A stretch of DNA of 64,000 bases from Sitta carolinensis (GCA_032173965.1 CM063292.1:3672001-3736000); one strand, 5' to 3'. Positions 33,166 through 46,518 are shown, numbered from the stretch's first letter. Numbers and translations are program-made. The notes: a model not told the origin generated them from the letters alone.

Positions 33166-36100
33166 TGTCCCTCTCAAGTGTTTTTAGACTTGCTTTGGCT
33201 TCTAAATCATCTTTTTAAATTTCTCCTTCATTTCTTTGCCTTTTGTAGGCAACCCAAGAATATTTCAGAGATATTGTTTTTCTCTTTACACAATTTGTCT
33301 GTATGCTTTTTGTTGTGTGTGCCCTACATCAAATAATTCTTATCAAGAGGAATCATAAAATAGTTAGAGCCAGCTCTTCCCCCCTTTTCCAATTGCTGAG
33401 GAGCATGGTTACTTGGAAGCCACTTGTGTCTCTGGAGCTTTCCCTTTTCCTTTTGTTCACTGAAGAGCAAAAAATAATAATGAAAACCTGAAATCCGAAA
33501 CTTATTTTTTTACCAATATGAACCTTGGCTCTCTCTCTATTGTTACCCAGTCCCTGTTATGGATGAAATCCAACGTCATCTAAATTCCAGCTCATCTAAA
33601 TTTGCAACCCCATCAACAGCAGATGGATTGTGGGAACATTCTCCTTCTTTTTAATTGGCAGTTCCTGGATATTTGGGACCTGCATTGAGCCCCAAAAGGT
33701 AAATCAGAAATGATTCCCTCCTTTTGAAGTGTCCCCTCCAGATTAGCTTTGTTCTGGCTCTCAGGGAGCCTTCCCTCCCTTCTGTGCAGCAGCGTTCACC
33801 CGTGGGCCCTGATGAGCACCTTGTTAAAGCCAGGAATATTTCACTTTGATCCTTTGAAGGGATGACAAGCTCCCTGCATAATCAGAATGGCTTGGGCAAT
33901 CAACCTCAGCAGGAGCTTATTTTCTACTTCTAGTTCATTTATAATCCATACAATATTTCACTGTTCTTCCACCAAGGATATATCTTCACTTTTATATATA
34001 TTTTATATGGACTTTACATTATGGCTTCTTAGATGAGAGTCTTAATGTGAGATCATGCATACATTACCCACATACAAATAAATTATACATGTTCTCTTCA
34101 TTCTCCTTTTCCTTCCTCACCTCTCAGGTGCAAAGTGAATTACAAAAATGCCTGCTTTGGGTATTCCCACTTTTCTGATACGTTACTTCTGTTTATTGGA
34201 CTAGAATGGGGATTAAAATTGGAAAAGATATTTTCATATTTTGTCTACTTTGGAAGAGAAACCAAACAGAATGAACTGATTACTGCATCAATGGAGACAC
34301 AGATTGAGTGTTAGCTTGCAGGAGAGACTGATTGGAAAGAGGAATGATTTGGGTCGGGAGCTTACATTTATGATGGATTATAAACCACAGTGATTTACTA
34401 TTTAATGCAGGGGGAAGAACTGTGGCATTTCTAAGCTTTGATTCAGGGAAGGAATGAAATATTCACAGAGTTCTCAGCACACAAGTGGCCCATGTTATTC
34501 TAATAAAAGTCCCCACAGGTTGTAAGTCAGGCACCAGCCTTGGCAGCACCAGGGCTTTGTAGCAACCTCACTTTTTCACAGCAGCCACTGGAGGAAGGAG
34601 GAGTGGGAATTGAGGATGCTGAAGTGAATCATCTTCTGAAGGGCTGGGTAATTAAGTGCCTTGTTCCTGACCACACATTCTGCAGGACTTTGAGACATCA
34701 GAAGGGCTTCCTGCAAAAAGAAGAGTGGCAGAAATAGCTTGGAGCCGTGATGAGCTGTAAGCAAACTAGTGAGAATCTTGGGGCTTTTCTACTGCTCAAT
34801 GGGGGGAAATGGAAGAGTTAACTACTCACAGACTCCCAGTCAGCATTTCCTGCCAGAGCAATCCTCTCACAGCAATAATTGTGGCCATCACGAAATGTGA
34901 CAAGTGCAGGATGACTGTCTCTCCCTGGTAGATGCATTCCAGGATGTTAATTAGAATTCCTTAGTGAAGTGCAAGTACACTGCAAAATATTTATCCTCTC
35001 AGGGCATGTGCTGGGGCTTGGATCAAGTACTTTGGGGAAAATAGCATGGTTTTTGAGGAAAATAGCATGCTTTTGGTGCCTCACTGTGCTGTGGCTGGAC
35101 TGAAAGCTGATAGAATACTTCTCATTCTCCACCCCACCATCCCTCTTGAGATCTTACTTAAGTTCTGAAAAAGAACTTTCATCAAAATTGAGTTCAGTCC
35201 TTCTCCAGACTTCATTTCTTGTGAATCTCCCACCAAGCAATTTTAATCACAATCGCCAAGCTAAGAGTAATTTTAACAGAAGGCACATTTGTAACTGTCA
35301 GTGTTCATTCCAGAAACCTTGATCTAGATGTTGAATTTGGGGAAACACAAATATACAATAAATTCCATGCATGCAGCTGAAACAATTTATATTCTTCATA
35401 CTGAATATTTGTAAGTGAACACCCAGCCAATAACTATTCAAATGAATTTATTGGGGCTGAAATAATGTCAGAAACTCAGGAGCTGTTCATGTACAATTCA
35501 GCACAAGGAAAGTGGTGAAATAATGTTCAATTGTAGCTTGAAATTTTGATGCCAAGACATTCATCCTGGCTGGCTCTCATTTTCTCTGTCTCCCTCCATT
35601 AGTAGCAGGAGGGTGAATCCTTTCTGGAGAGATTTCCTGGGTGCCACACTGCTGAATGTGTGTGTTGATATGCTGAGACTTTCCCCACCAGAGATCAAAC
35701 TGCCTCCTTACATCCCATTCCTCAGCGTTCCAACTAATCTGAGCCGTGTGTCTGGTGTAAAAATAAAATAATTTTCACTCTCTCCCTCTGGAGGTGGCTT
35801 GGATGATGATGGGAGAGGAAATCCAGAGCAGGGAGGGTCCCTCCAGGGGTACCTCGGTGCCTCCTGTTCCTCCATCTCCAAATGCTCTGCCTCCAGAGGG
35901 TTGGGGGATGAGCTCACAATGGTTATGGAAATGGGAAAGAAATTGCATTTCTAAGACAAATGCTGCAGGTAGAAAATGCATTTCCTTCTTGCAGTGCCAC
36001 TCAGTGAGCAAATGGTCTCCCAGCACATTCCATCGTCCAGGGAGCAGCGCAGTGCTCTGCAGTCCTCCTGCTCCTACATCCTTTCCCCTGACCCCATTAT

Positions 36101-39100
36101 CTGCATGGCAGCACTCTAGAATTAAATTTGCAGCCTTATAGAAACAGACTGTACTTCTTACAGTGAGCATTCCTTTCCAGCAGAGTTGCTGAACACCTTT
36201 TCTTTCTTTTTTTCTTTTTTCTTTTCTTTTTCTTTTTTTTTTTTAAATGCAGCAGGAGCTACAATCTGTCTTTTCACATCTGTTCATGCAATGGCCCTAA
36301 TTTATGAAGGCCCCTCTCCTTGCCAGTGGATTGAATTCCCTTAAATTATCTTTTAAAAGAATAACTCTCAATAAGGACCATGAAATAACCTGGTGTCAAA
36401 CACAACATGGGATTTAGTGGCTTTATTCCCAGCTGTGGGGTGAAGTCCACTGCAGATGAATGGATTAAACACACCAAGCAAACCTCTGTATTTTCTTAAA
36501 TTTCTACAACAAGCATGCATAAATCAATTCTTAAATGCTCCACTTCCCCCCAAAAATGTAAAGATAGATGTCATTTAGCCCCGAGCTCCTTTTTGGGTCT
36601 TCTGCTCCCACTAATCATTGGCACAAATTGAAAGGCAGATCGATGGTGAGTCGAGAAAAGCTGCTGTGCTGCCTCCCTTTTGAAGCTGAAAAAAGAAGTG
36701 AAGGCATCCTGGGACAGTCTGCTCTTGGATTTAGTGTCCAACAGCAAGTGAACAGCCTGGGCAAGGAGAAGGATTCTTGTCTTTCCGAATTTTAGCTCTC
36801 AGCTAAAAAGAGAGCACTGGAGAGGATTGAGAGAGCAGGAGTGGAGCCACCTCATTGCAGCCGGCAAGAAAATCTTTAATTAGGAAAAGAAGACATTTAT
36901 GAGATGAGAAAGTTCCAGAAGGCCTTGTACAGGGTCTAAAGGCAAAGGAAAACATACAGCCTTCCCTGTATATGTGAAAATGGGCATTTTCTTTGGTTGG
37001 AAATTTAATATTTGGACTGTGTGGCACTGGACCATCTCACTTCTCACATCCTGCACTTTCAAGCACAGGTGTTGCAGGTGGGTTTGTGTGCTAGAGCAGG
37101 CTCCATCCCCTGAAGGGAATTGTGTTTGCAGCCTTTGGAGGAAAGGTGGGCAGGGTGGAAGTTCCTGCAGGGTTACACCTGAGCTGTGGCTGCTCCCGGC
37201 CTCTACTGATCTCAACTTCCCAGGAAAACAAAATATCGTGGATTTCTTCCACGCTGCTCTCGCTGAGGAGTGTTTTACTAAAATCCCTTCATCCAGGCTG
37301 CATCTGAAAAAAGGAGTGTTTGACTTTCTTGGGCCTCTATTCCTTTCCCTTATCTTCCTGTCTTTTATGCCACCCGATGAAATAAAAACTACAGGACATG
37401 GCACTTTTATCTCCTCCTCCATCCTGAGCCACCTCTTTTCTTTGCCACGATAAGGTAAATGGAGTGAGCCTTTGAGCACCCCATTGTAAAGCATCTATTT
37501 GAATGCAAGGGCTTCTCTGTCAGGCTCTGAGTGTTCGGGAGGAGATAAAAATCACATTTCTGTTTCTGCTCACATTGCCTCTGTTTATATAAAGATTTCA
37601 TTAGTGCTTTTTGTTGCAGCATCATCCTGGAAACTCCTCCATTCAGCTCCGAACCCACTCAGAGCAGCAAATCTTTTTGGAGTAATTTATTTCCAGGCTA
37701 TAAATCCTTTGTGTGATCAGGATAGGCATGGCCAGCATTCCTTGTGTTTGCTGCACTTCCCTGTCTCAGAGTGTCCTTTGCTTGAATTTCCCCAATTTAC
37801 CAAGTAGTTTTGTTCAGGTTTTTACCAATTTTTCTCTCAAGCAGCAACTACAGCAGCCACCAATTTTCTCAAGAGTGATTTTATATTTAATTCTGGATCA
37901 CTGATGAAAAGATTGAATTCTAGGAGGCAGCAATGAGCTAAAATTCCATTTTTTCCAAGACAACTTTCCTTGAAAACAGGTTTGTAAAATCTGCCATATG
38001 GCTGGTTATTGATGCACTTAATGTTTATATGAAGATGGTACAATACTAAATTTAAACAGAATATTGTAAATTACACTGCTGTAACATTACATTTACAGGA
38101 ATTTAAGGGTTTTACCTCCATAAACTGCACTTGTAATTCTACCAGGATATGAAATTGGGTTAGTCTGGCAAATCTTCCTCCCACAGAGCCATGGTGACTC
38201 ATGGCCCCTTTTAATTCTGTATCAGGTAAATTCCTTTTCAAATCTTTGATGCTAAGCAAACCAACTCTAGATGAGTCATTGCATTTGGTCTTCCTGGCTC
38301 AACATTTCCACTCTTATATTTTTCCAAACTTTGTTGGTGGTTTGCTTGAATAGTTGAGATATCTCCTGAGCCTCTTCTCATCAAACTCTTGCACGATATC
38401 CATTCTTTCTGATTTCTGATATTCTGGCAGACTCTGTTGAATGTGCTCTTGGAAAGAATTTAAGCCCTAAGACTAGAAGGCACTTCCAAGTTTCTTTCAC
38501 TACGGCATAAAAATCTCATAAAAATAAGATTTAAATCAAAAGCCGGCTCTTGTTGTTGAATCCTCCTTGCACTTTGGTTTCTTTCTCTTTCCTGACCAAT
38601 TAAAGCAAAAAAATCTAAGCATTTGTTTTGCTCAAAGAACCCTTCTGTCTCTCAGGCTTTCCTCCTGCTTGTAAAATTCCACAAAGCTTGTTTAGAAAGA
38701 CTTTTGGGGCACGTTAATTTCAATAAATTCAGTATATATCTGGAGTCTTTGAGCCGAAGTCAGCTGGGCACTGGGAATTTAAAAGGAAAGACACAGGAAC
38801 AAAACAGTTTGTGAAGGAAGGGAGAAAAAAATCTCCTTTGCAAAGCAGAGAGTTCTTTTTCTGCTTTTCCTTGGATACATTTAATGAGAGGAGAAGGACT
38901 CTTGCAGTGACACCTAATTGCTTTTGTTCCTGTGTATTCCCCCTGCAAAATTTTAGAAGCTGAGGATCTTTTACTGGATTTGAGGACACTTGTCAATCAC
39001 TTTTCACTGACAAAAAGACAAAGAAAGGATCACGGGGCCCCTTGGGTATCAAAAATCTTGTATTTGCTGTATTTTCTGGCACGGCATTTTTTCATAATTC

Positions 39101-39140
39101 TGTGCACAGGCACGTTTCATACCTCGTGTTCCCTCCATCT
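33166..39140. other. Unique non-coding stretch
   Basis: A TTTTC-rich pyrimidine tract lies at about 36198-36244. AT-rich sequence lies at about 33950-34090. Short duplicated words occur at 35036-35075 (GAAAATAGCATG twice). The 204-residue minus frame at 36880-37494 faces a 159-residue plus frame at 36974-37453; neither has a recognisable domain. No mobile element recognised. Confidence 0.5.
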
Positions 39141-39330
39141 CTGGGCCAAAGAAAGGTCCCACCTTGGGCATTTTTCTATTTGCACTGTTCCGTTTCTCAC
39201 AGGGTAAAACATACTGACCCACAGTACCCATTTCCCTTTGGAAGCAGAAGGGCAGTTGAGATGACCCAAATCCCCAAGCCTGTCTATTAGGGACGTGTGA
39301 CCTGGTGAGGAAGATGAAATGGGAACCAGA
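39141..39330. repeat. Direct repeat E, copy 1
   Basis: Aligns in the same orientation with 41425-41606. Shared blocks in order are CTGGGCC, TTTGCACTGTTCC / TTGCACAGTTCC, ACAGGGTAAAA, CATTTCCCTTT, ACAAATCCCCAAG-like, GTGACCTGGTGAGGAAGATG / GTGGCCTGGTGAAGAAGATA and AATGGGAACC / AATAGGAGCC. I estimate 75-80% identity in the matched blocks. The family is not one I recognise, and strand is undetermined. Confidence 0.75.
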
Positions 39331-39962
39331 TGTGCTGCCAGATGTGGCAGAGGGTGCCCTGCCCTGCCTCTGCCCTGAACTGGGGCAGGCTCTTCTTACC
39401 AAAGCCTTCTCCCCACCTCAGCCTACAAAACCGTTTTTTCAAGCTTTGCTGTTGGTCTGGGATGAGAAGAACACAATGGTTGCTCTCTGGGGCAGTTCTT
39501 CCACTCTCCCCTGTTAGGGGAGGCCTTTTGCAAAAGCCCTCGTTAGGAAGGAAGGCAAACGGAGCTCCTGGTTGTTCTCATTCTTCAGGTTGTTTATTGT
39601 TTCCTTATCAGCAATCTCAGCACACCGGGCTTTACCCCAGCTCAGAGTTAGGCTGGAAGGGTGTGCTTGGGGGGGGCAAAAAAAAAAAATAAATCTAAAA
39701 ATATCGATAATTTTGCATTTCAGTCAGTGAAGAGCTTTACCCACCAAACTGGGGTTGTGTGGGTTGTGCTGCAGGAGCTGAGGGGTTAAAGTGGTTCTCT
39801 GCACCAGCCTGGCTTGCCCAGCCCACCCTGCATTATCCTGCTGTGCAGGCAGGTGGGTGGGAGGTCTTTACATCCCTGTGGCACTGTTTCCAGGATCCCA
39901 GTCCAGGCTGTCCTAGCTGAGCTCAGTTTAACCTGCCTAACTCCCAGCTCGAGAGGGAGAGC
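39331..39962. other. Unique stretch
   Basis: Contains a G6/A11 run at about 39671-39690. No gene or recognised element. Confidence 0.6.
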
Positions 39963-40288
39963 CGTCGTTGTAGTATAACACACGACACAGATCCCTTGTG
40001 GTTCTTCCAAGGTTGTGTGAAGAATGTATTTATTTTTAGGGATTGTTCTGTCTTTATATATAATTTTCCACAGAGCACTGTGATTGGTGAGAGAAAGACA
40101 AACCCCTTCACCCACATTGGTCAAACCAGAGGGACAGCAAAAGAAATCCCTCCCAGAAAAAGGAGTCACAATATGAGTGCTGTTACAAAAAACAATCCTG
40201 GTGTTTATGTTCTTTTCCTGACAAAAGAATTTCAGCAAACTAAAAGATCAGAAGCCCAGCACTTTAGAAACCCAGAAACTTCAGTGCA
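39963..40288 (-). mobile_element. Solo LTR, family A copy 2, with intact 6-bp target duplication
   Basis: GAGAGC flanks it exactly on both sides (39957-39962 and 40289-40294). On the minus strand it begins TGCACTGAAGTTTC. It keeps the inverted CCAAT (ATTGG at 40083-40087 plus), a good TATA box (TTTATATATAA at 40053-40063 plus) and the polyadenylation signal (TTTATT at 40029-40034 plus). It ends in the family's GTGTGTTATAC...ACGACG. With TATA, CCAAT and polyA all readable it is among the best preserved copies of this family here. The 150-residue frames on both strands (39786-40238, 39996-40448) are by-products of the LTR. Confidence 0.88.
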
Positions 40289-40294
40289 GAGAGC

Positions 40295-41424
40295 AGCATT
40301 CTGTGCCTGCCCAGCCCTGGTGTGTGCAGTGACCTCCTCCTTCCCTCCAGCGCTCGCTCCTCAATTCCTCCCTTCCCCAAACATTCCTTTTATTTGCAAA
40401 ATTGAGTTGAAATGTCAGTGCTTCACACTGACACGCTCCAGTCTCTGATGCATTCATTTCTCCTCCGCTTCTCTGTATTTCTTTTCGTTTGTTCTGTGTG
40501 AGGAAAAGGTAATAAGTAAATCAGATTTCCAGGGTTAACCTCTTGTGTGTAATTTATAATTTGAAGGACCTTATGTAGTGCTAAATGGAAATGACCCTTT
40601 GGAAAAGGTTCTCTCATAGAACTTTTTATGATTGTTTCCTTTGGGTGCTGTTGGGATTTCTTTGGCAATTCCTTTTTTCTTTATTTTTTTTTTTAATATA
40701 TATTAGCAAGAGAAACTGATTTTTTGGCAAATCCTTTCAGTTTCCCTTTAACGAAACACATCCCCCTTTTTTAAAAAAAGGAGCCCAAAAAACTATTAGA
40801 ATAATGAGAAACAAAAATAAAGTCTCCTTATTTTTTTTTTTCCTTTTGTATTCTTAACTGCCTTCCAGCATCTCCACAGCTATGCAACCTCATTTCAACA
40901 ATGGGCCTTGAAGCCATTCAGTGGAAGGTGCTCCAAGAGGGCAAATTATAAAGAAGCTGCAATTTGCAAGGCTACACTGACACCAAGTATTAATTCTCTG
41001 CATGAAGAGTTGGGACCTCAGCAAAATAAGATGAAAACCAGTCCTCATAAGTTTCTTTGTACTTTTATGTCTCTGTTGTAGAATTTATTTTCCAGTAGCA
41101 TCCTATGCATGTCTTGGACCCTTTTCTTGCTGTTAGAAATGACCCACAGGCTTTGTTTTAGGCTTTGTTTTCCCCACAGTTCAGTTCCATGGAGCAGCTG
41201 TAGGAGGCATTGATTGTCTGTGATTTACTGAAGAGATGTTTGGGGGGGTTTCAGCCAAAATTCTCCCATTGTTAATCAATAGGTAACAGCAAGGACAAAG
41301 AATTCTCATATCCCTCCAGTTCCTTTAGAAGTCTTCAGTGGTTCTGCCCTCCATTTCATTAAATCATTAAAACCCTGTAAATTTTAGGCATAATGGGGAG
41401 AAGAGAATATTTTTCTCATTTGCT
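40295..41424. other. Unique stretch between LTR A2 and repeat E copy 2
   Basis: T-rich runs at about 40676-40694 and 40831-40842. The part from 40860 to 41040 is complex unique sequence. No gene recognised. Confidence 0.55.
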
Positions 41425-41606
41425 CTGGGCCTGTCACATACAAATGATTTATTTGGGCTTGCACAGTTCCATTTCTAACAGGGTAAAAAATATCGACCAC
41501 ATTATGCATTTCCCTTTTGAGCAGGAGGACAATTTAGGTTACACAAATCCCCAAGCTTGTATTATGGATATGTGGCCTGGTGAAGAAGATAAAATAGGAG
41601 CCCAAC
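41425..41606. repeat. Direct repeat E, copy 2
   Basis: Partner of 39141-39330, same orientation and about 2.3 kb away, with the family-A LTR copy 2 lying between them. The open frame at 41393-41635 covers it. The matching frame in copy 1 has stops, so there is no evidence of coding. Confidence 0.75.
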
Positions 41607-44600
41607 TCTTCCTGGAGTGTGAGATGGATCTGTGAGAACCAGTTAAAAACTGCTCAAAGGTCTTGCCACCATTCACTCCCTCACAATCCTCTGTTTCCTC
41701 CTTCTCTGAAGGGCAAGGGACCTATTTTTGGGAGCTGCTTAACACTTGCAACCTCCTCTGTATTCCCTGGGTTTGAAGCTGAAAAGTGAAATTCACCTGT
41801 ACACTGAAAGCAGCACTTCTTTTAGCCCATTTAATGTGTCTCCTGTACGGGAGCAAAAAGAAAAAACCCACAAAAAAATGTGTCAGATTAACTTTTCAGA
41901 AATTTGTATTAGAAATACCACAAGGAAATCTGCTTACTCTTAAGGTAGAAAGGTACAATATCAAAATATTTTTAAATTTTTTAATGAAATTTCCAGCCAA
42001 GCTCAGTATCCTCTAGATTTCTGCCTAATTTATCCACTGTCTAAAGTTCTATAAAGGGTAATGATAAAGATTTCATTGATATGATACCACAGACTCCCAC
42101 ATCACTTAGCAGGGATAGAAGACAAGACTCAGGCCTGAATAACCCACAAGAGAGGTCCTGACTTTCCATAAAATTCATCCTTAACTGGGCTGTGTGATGT
42201 TGTTATACCCATCAACCAAATGAACTGACACATAGCCAGCTTGTCATAATTTAAAAATTATTTTTAATCTCCTTTTGTGACGACTGAGCCCTGCAATCCT
42301 CACTCCCCTCAGCAGCTTCATCCTTGGACCCAAGAGCAGTCAGGAATTCTGTTATCCTGGCAGAAAAACGCTGCAGAATCTCACTGGTGGCTGCTAAAAA
42401 CTGGTACTTTCTGTATTATTTCCTGCACGAGCAGCACTCTAGGATGTGCCATCTTTGCCTGCCTCTTAAACGCCTTAAAATTTCATTCATACAATTTAAA
42501 AAGGTGCAAAAATGTAATCAAGAGCTGCCAAGCCCCAGTAAATTATTCAGGCTCTCGATTAGAAGGGGGATGTGAAGAAATAAGATTTGTTAATGTTTCT
42601 AGTTTGTGTTGTCTTGCTGTGGCAATTATACTTTCAAATCCGATGTGCCTGGATCTGCAGGGATTATGTGCATAACTGATTGATTGGAGAAGCTGGGGCT
42701 GAGCTGCCTGTGCTAATTTGGGGCAGGGAGAAGGCTCTGGAACAGCCCATGGCTCACATTTGGGGCTGAGGGTAGAGCCCTGTGCCCTCTGACAGGCTTG
42801 AATATATTTTTATCAGCTTATCCTAAGGAGCTTGTGATGGGAAGGAAGTTCTTGATGGTATTAAACCTGTTGGACTAATTGAGGCATTTTTGGGTTTTAT
42901 TATTATTTATTTCCTGACTTGGCATGAGGGGACGGGCTCTGCCCTGGGTCTCTTTGCATTTTGTACTTTGTGCAAGTGGACAAGAGAATTCCAGAAGGGC
43001 TTTACAAATCCTAGGGCTGGATAAAAGGGAGCCTGGAACTGAGAGCTGTTAGAGAAAATATCTAGATGAGACAGCAAGGTGAAAAATTCACCCCCTGCAT
43101 TCATACCTCGTACACCTCATGGCTTTTCAGGCACTCACTCAGCCCAGCAATCTCCAGTAGCTTCCTGGACTGCCACAATTTCAATACACTCCTCTTTCAT
43201 ACCTTGATATTTTTCCCTTTCCATCCAAAACTAATTTTGAGTCTCCTCTCTTTTATTTTTTTTTTTTAATTTTTTTGTTTGTTTTTTTCCCAGACCTCTC
43301 CTGCAGAAGTTGCAGTTCTCTGCTCCCTGTATCTCTTTGCCTGTGTCATCCTGCACTGCTGTACATGATTTCCCTTGCTTCCTCTCAAAGAAGACCCTGT
43401 GGTCTCCCCAGAGCCAGCACAAAGTGGAAATCAGACCTTTGTTCTCTGTGTCCAAGGAAATTCCCTTTACAGGAAAACTGAACAGAGTGTAAACATTTGC
43501 TGGGAGCAGCTGAGTTAAATCCTTGCACACTCTGCTGCAAGCACTTCCACCCTGCACTCAGCCTAGAGTGGCTGACATCCACCTGAGGGCTGTGACATCT
43601 TGAGATGCAGTTCACCAGAAAGATGAGGGTAAGGGAAGAAAGAAAGGAGAAAAGAAGGAGAAAATAAAAACGAAAAGAATCTGGTTTTGTAGTAAAGCTT
43701 CAGAAAAGGTGACACAGTGAAGCACAGCTTAAGAAGTGGCCTTGCTTAGGAAGAAATGACTGCAGGGATGGTTTACATTCAACCTCCCCCCATTGTGAGC
43801 CTTCTCCCTTTCCTTTTCTCCACTCACACCACTGCATACGTTTATTTTCGCGGGGATGCAATTTAATGCCAGGCACCCTTCATTTTGTCCTTTAAAATCT
43901 ATAAACCCTGGCTGAGTGTCACAGGACGCCTCTTCAGCTCGGTGAGGAAGTGAAGCTGGAATACACACTCACACTCAGTGTGTCTCCCTCTTTTCTGTGT
44001 GTCCAAGGATATATTGCAAGGAGCTTCTGTCCAAACACACAGGCACAGAGTTTTTTGGATGCTGAGGGGAGCTAAACCAGCTCCTCCACAGGAATTTACC
44101 AGTTTGACACCACTGTTACAGCTCAGGCTGTCTCCTTCCTGCTGTTCCATTTTTGTCCCTCAGAATGTTCCTCCAAGCAGGTCTCTCCTGTTTAACACCT
44201 GATTATTTGTGCAGGGCCAAATTCAGCTCTTGCCCAAGTGACAGCAGTTCTGGAAGTGTTGCCACAGTTCCGTTCCCAGTCACAAAAGAAGGGAATTCAG
44301 CCCATCGTCTCTTTCTTTAGAGAGAAATCACACTCATAGCTCTTGTTCCTCCTCGATGGATTTATTTCCTTTTCTGGCAGGTAAGGAGCAGAATCAGGAT
44401 TTAATGAATACAAATGGATTTGCATATTGAGGCTGCTGGACACAGAGGGGCCCCTCTTTTCCACCTGGATTTTCCAGCTGCCAGAGGGGCTGCACATGCC
44501 TGCCCTGCTTTGTGTCAGCACTTGGAGCATCCTCCCTGGATGGCACCACACTTTCAGCTGCCTTGGTTCTACTGGAGGGTGTGGTTTGTCAATTAATGCC

Positions 44601-46213
44601 TCTTTGAGGGGATTCAGCATCTCATTTTACACTGTTTCGTCTGCTTGGTTTTTTTCCCCTCTTTCTCTCAAACTGTCAGGGATCCTCTTAATAGAAGTGG
44701 GAAATTAATTTCTGCTTCAGAAGTTGCTTTGAAATAGACAATATACCGCAATTTGATTTTTTGGTAGAACATCTTTGCTACATCCTGAACTCATATCTCT
44801 TCGGTAATTTTGTCATTATAAAAACAATGGATAGTACAGTTTATCCACCCCCCCTTCCCTCCCCTCAACTCTCTTTAAAACTTAGAAAATAGCCTAAGGA
44901 GTTTTTTCTTCATACCCAGCATTTAGAATCATTATCATCAAATCTTTTACAGGCTGGACATTATCTTGTCTGAGCATCATTCCCAAGATGTAAAGCACTG
45001 GGGGGTTAAGGAGTCCTTGCCAGGGCTCACGGACAGAGTAGTTCAATGACTCCGTTATATCCTTCATAAAAAGAGATTTTCATGCATTACTCCCAGCTCA
45101 CTAAGACACGAATATCTCGCTGCCTACATCCTAAGGTGTCCTTGAGAATTCTCCCTGTGACAGGAATGATTTGCTCTAAGAGCTTCAAAAATTCACTTCC
45201 AGGAAAAAAAAAAAAAAAAAAAAAGGCAGAAAAGCAAGGAACACATCCGTGGCACTGAGAGAGCAAGAGGCAGAGAAAGGGGCTGGTGTTTCCAGAGGTG
45301 CTCTGTGTTCAAGGGGTGAAGCAGAGAAGCTGGGGATGGAGAGTTTCCCCTTCTCCTTCCTCAGCCCTGAGTGCCTCAAAGGCAAGGCTGGTTCCTCTGC
45401 CTGGAGCAGCCACAGGACTTGCATATTTTAAGGGTGAACCTGCAAATGGGCCCTTCTCAAGGCTCCTTGAGAGCACTTGGTGATGTGCACAGGAGAATCA
45501 GTATTGGTGCTTCTCCAGCTGCAGCTGAGTAATTTCAAACACCCAGAACACCGTGATAGCTCCTGGCACTTCCCTTTCCTTGAGACACAGGCAAGAATTT
45601 TCAGTGTTTGTGAGTAGGAGGGGCAGAGGTGATGGGGAGAGAGCAAAAGAAACAAATCAAATCCAAGGGTTCCCATCCTGTAGCATCCTCGTGATTGGGA
45701 CAGCAGTGGGAAAGGATGCCCTGATATCAGAGCTGGCTTTTGGGCAGGCAGAAACAAGGCTGTTTTGTAGGATTCATGCCTGAAATGAGATAAATCCAAG
45801 GGCAAATCTGAATCCTGGGGATAGTTCTGTCGTGGCTGTGCTGGTGCAGTGGGTGGCCCTCAACCAAAGCAGGCAATGCCTTGGAAAGGAAAACTGCAGT
45901 GTTTGGAGAAAGAAAAGGAACACAAGAGTAAAGCAAAGACATTTTCACCTTCAGCTTTAAAAGAAAGAGGGCTAGTTGAAAACCTTAACGTCAGAAAAAG
46001 AGTGGAATACGGGAATTTAATTAAAGACCTCAAACCTTGCAATGGCAGAGCTAATGTCAGCATTATTCATACCTCAACGTGGAAAATTTGACAAAAGAGC
46101 ACAAATGGAATTTAAATTGAAATAAAGACACAGGGGAGCATCTTCTGTGTCTGAAGGTAATAAATGTTTGGAGTCAACTGCCTGTCAAGTGGCAAGACAC
46201 TTGCCTGGGCAAG
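41607..46213. other. Unique non-coding stretch
   Basis: T-rich run at about 43252-43288; A21 run at 45204-45224. Several overlapping frames on both strands (43231-43615, 44297-44708, 45428-45805) have no recognisable domains. No mobile element recognised. Confidence 0.5.
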
Positions 46214-46512
46214 TGTAGTTTAGTTTCAGGCCTGATGTTTTAATTTTATGATGTTCTTTCCCAGGGAAGTGTGATGAACATGATAGGATGTTTTTGTGAT
46301 AATATTTATGTTATTCATTCCTTCTGAAAGGAGGGACTTTTCTTGGTGTCCCTCTGCTTTGACCAATGTGATTGAAGAAATTTACCTTTGTTTCACCAAC
46401 CACATTGGTCTGTGTAAAATTGTATATAAGGGAGAGCCATCCCTAATAAAAAAAGTCATTTTTAGCCTTCTGATCACAGAGTCTGTGTTGTGTGTTATCT
46501 GAAACAGTGACA
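46214..46512 (+). mobile_element. Solo LTR, family A copy 4
   Basis: Begins TGTAGTTTAGTTTCAGGCCTGA and ends AACAGTGACA. Flanks GGCAAG (46208-46213) and GACAAG (46513-46518) differ at one base, fitting an aged 6-bp target duplication. It keeps a clear TATA box (TATATAAG at 46433-46440) and AATAAA (46445-46450). The usual CCAAT has decayed to CCAAC, while a second ATTGG follows at about 46404. It is about 30-40 bp shorter than the other copies because of losses in the 5' part. It ends with GTGTGTTATCTG, the family hallmark. Confidence 0.87.
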
Positions 46513-46518
46513 GACAAG

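Noticed and set aside
36880..37494. 204-residue minus-strand frame, the longest outside repeats apart from the AAGGG array
   Set aside because: No family resemblance, a plus-strand frame of 159 residues covers nearly the same bases, and no splice or promoter context supports it.
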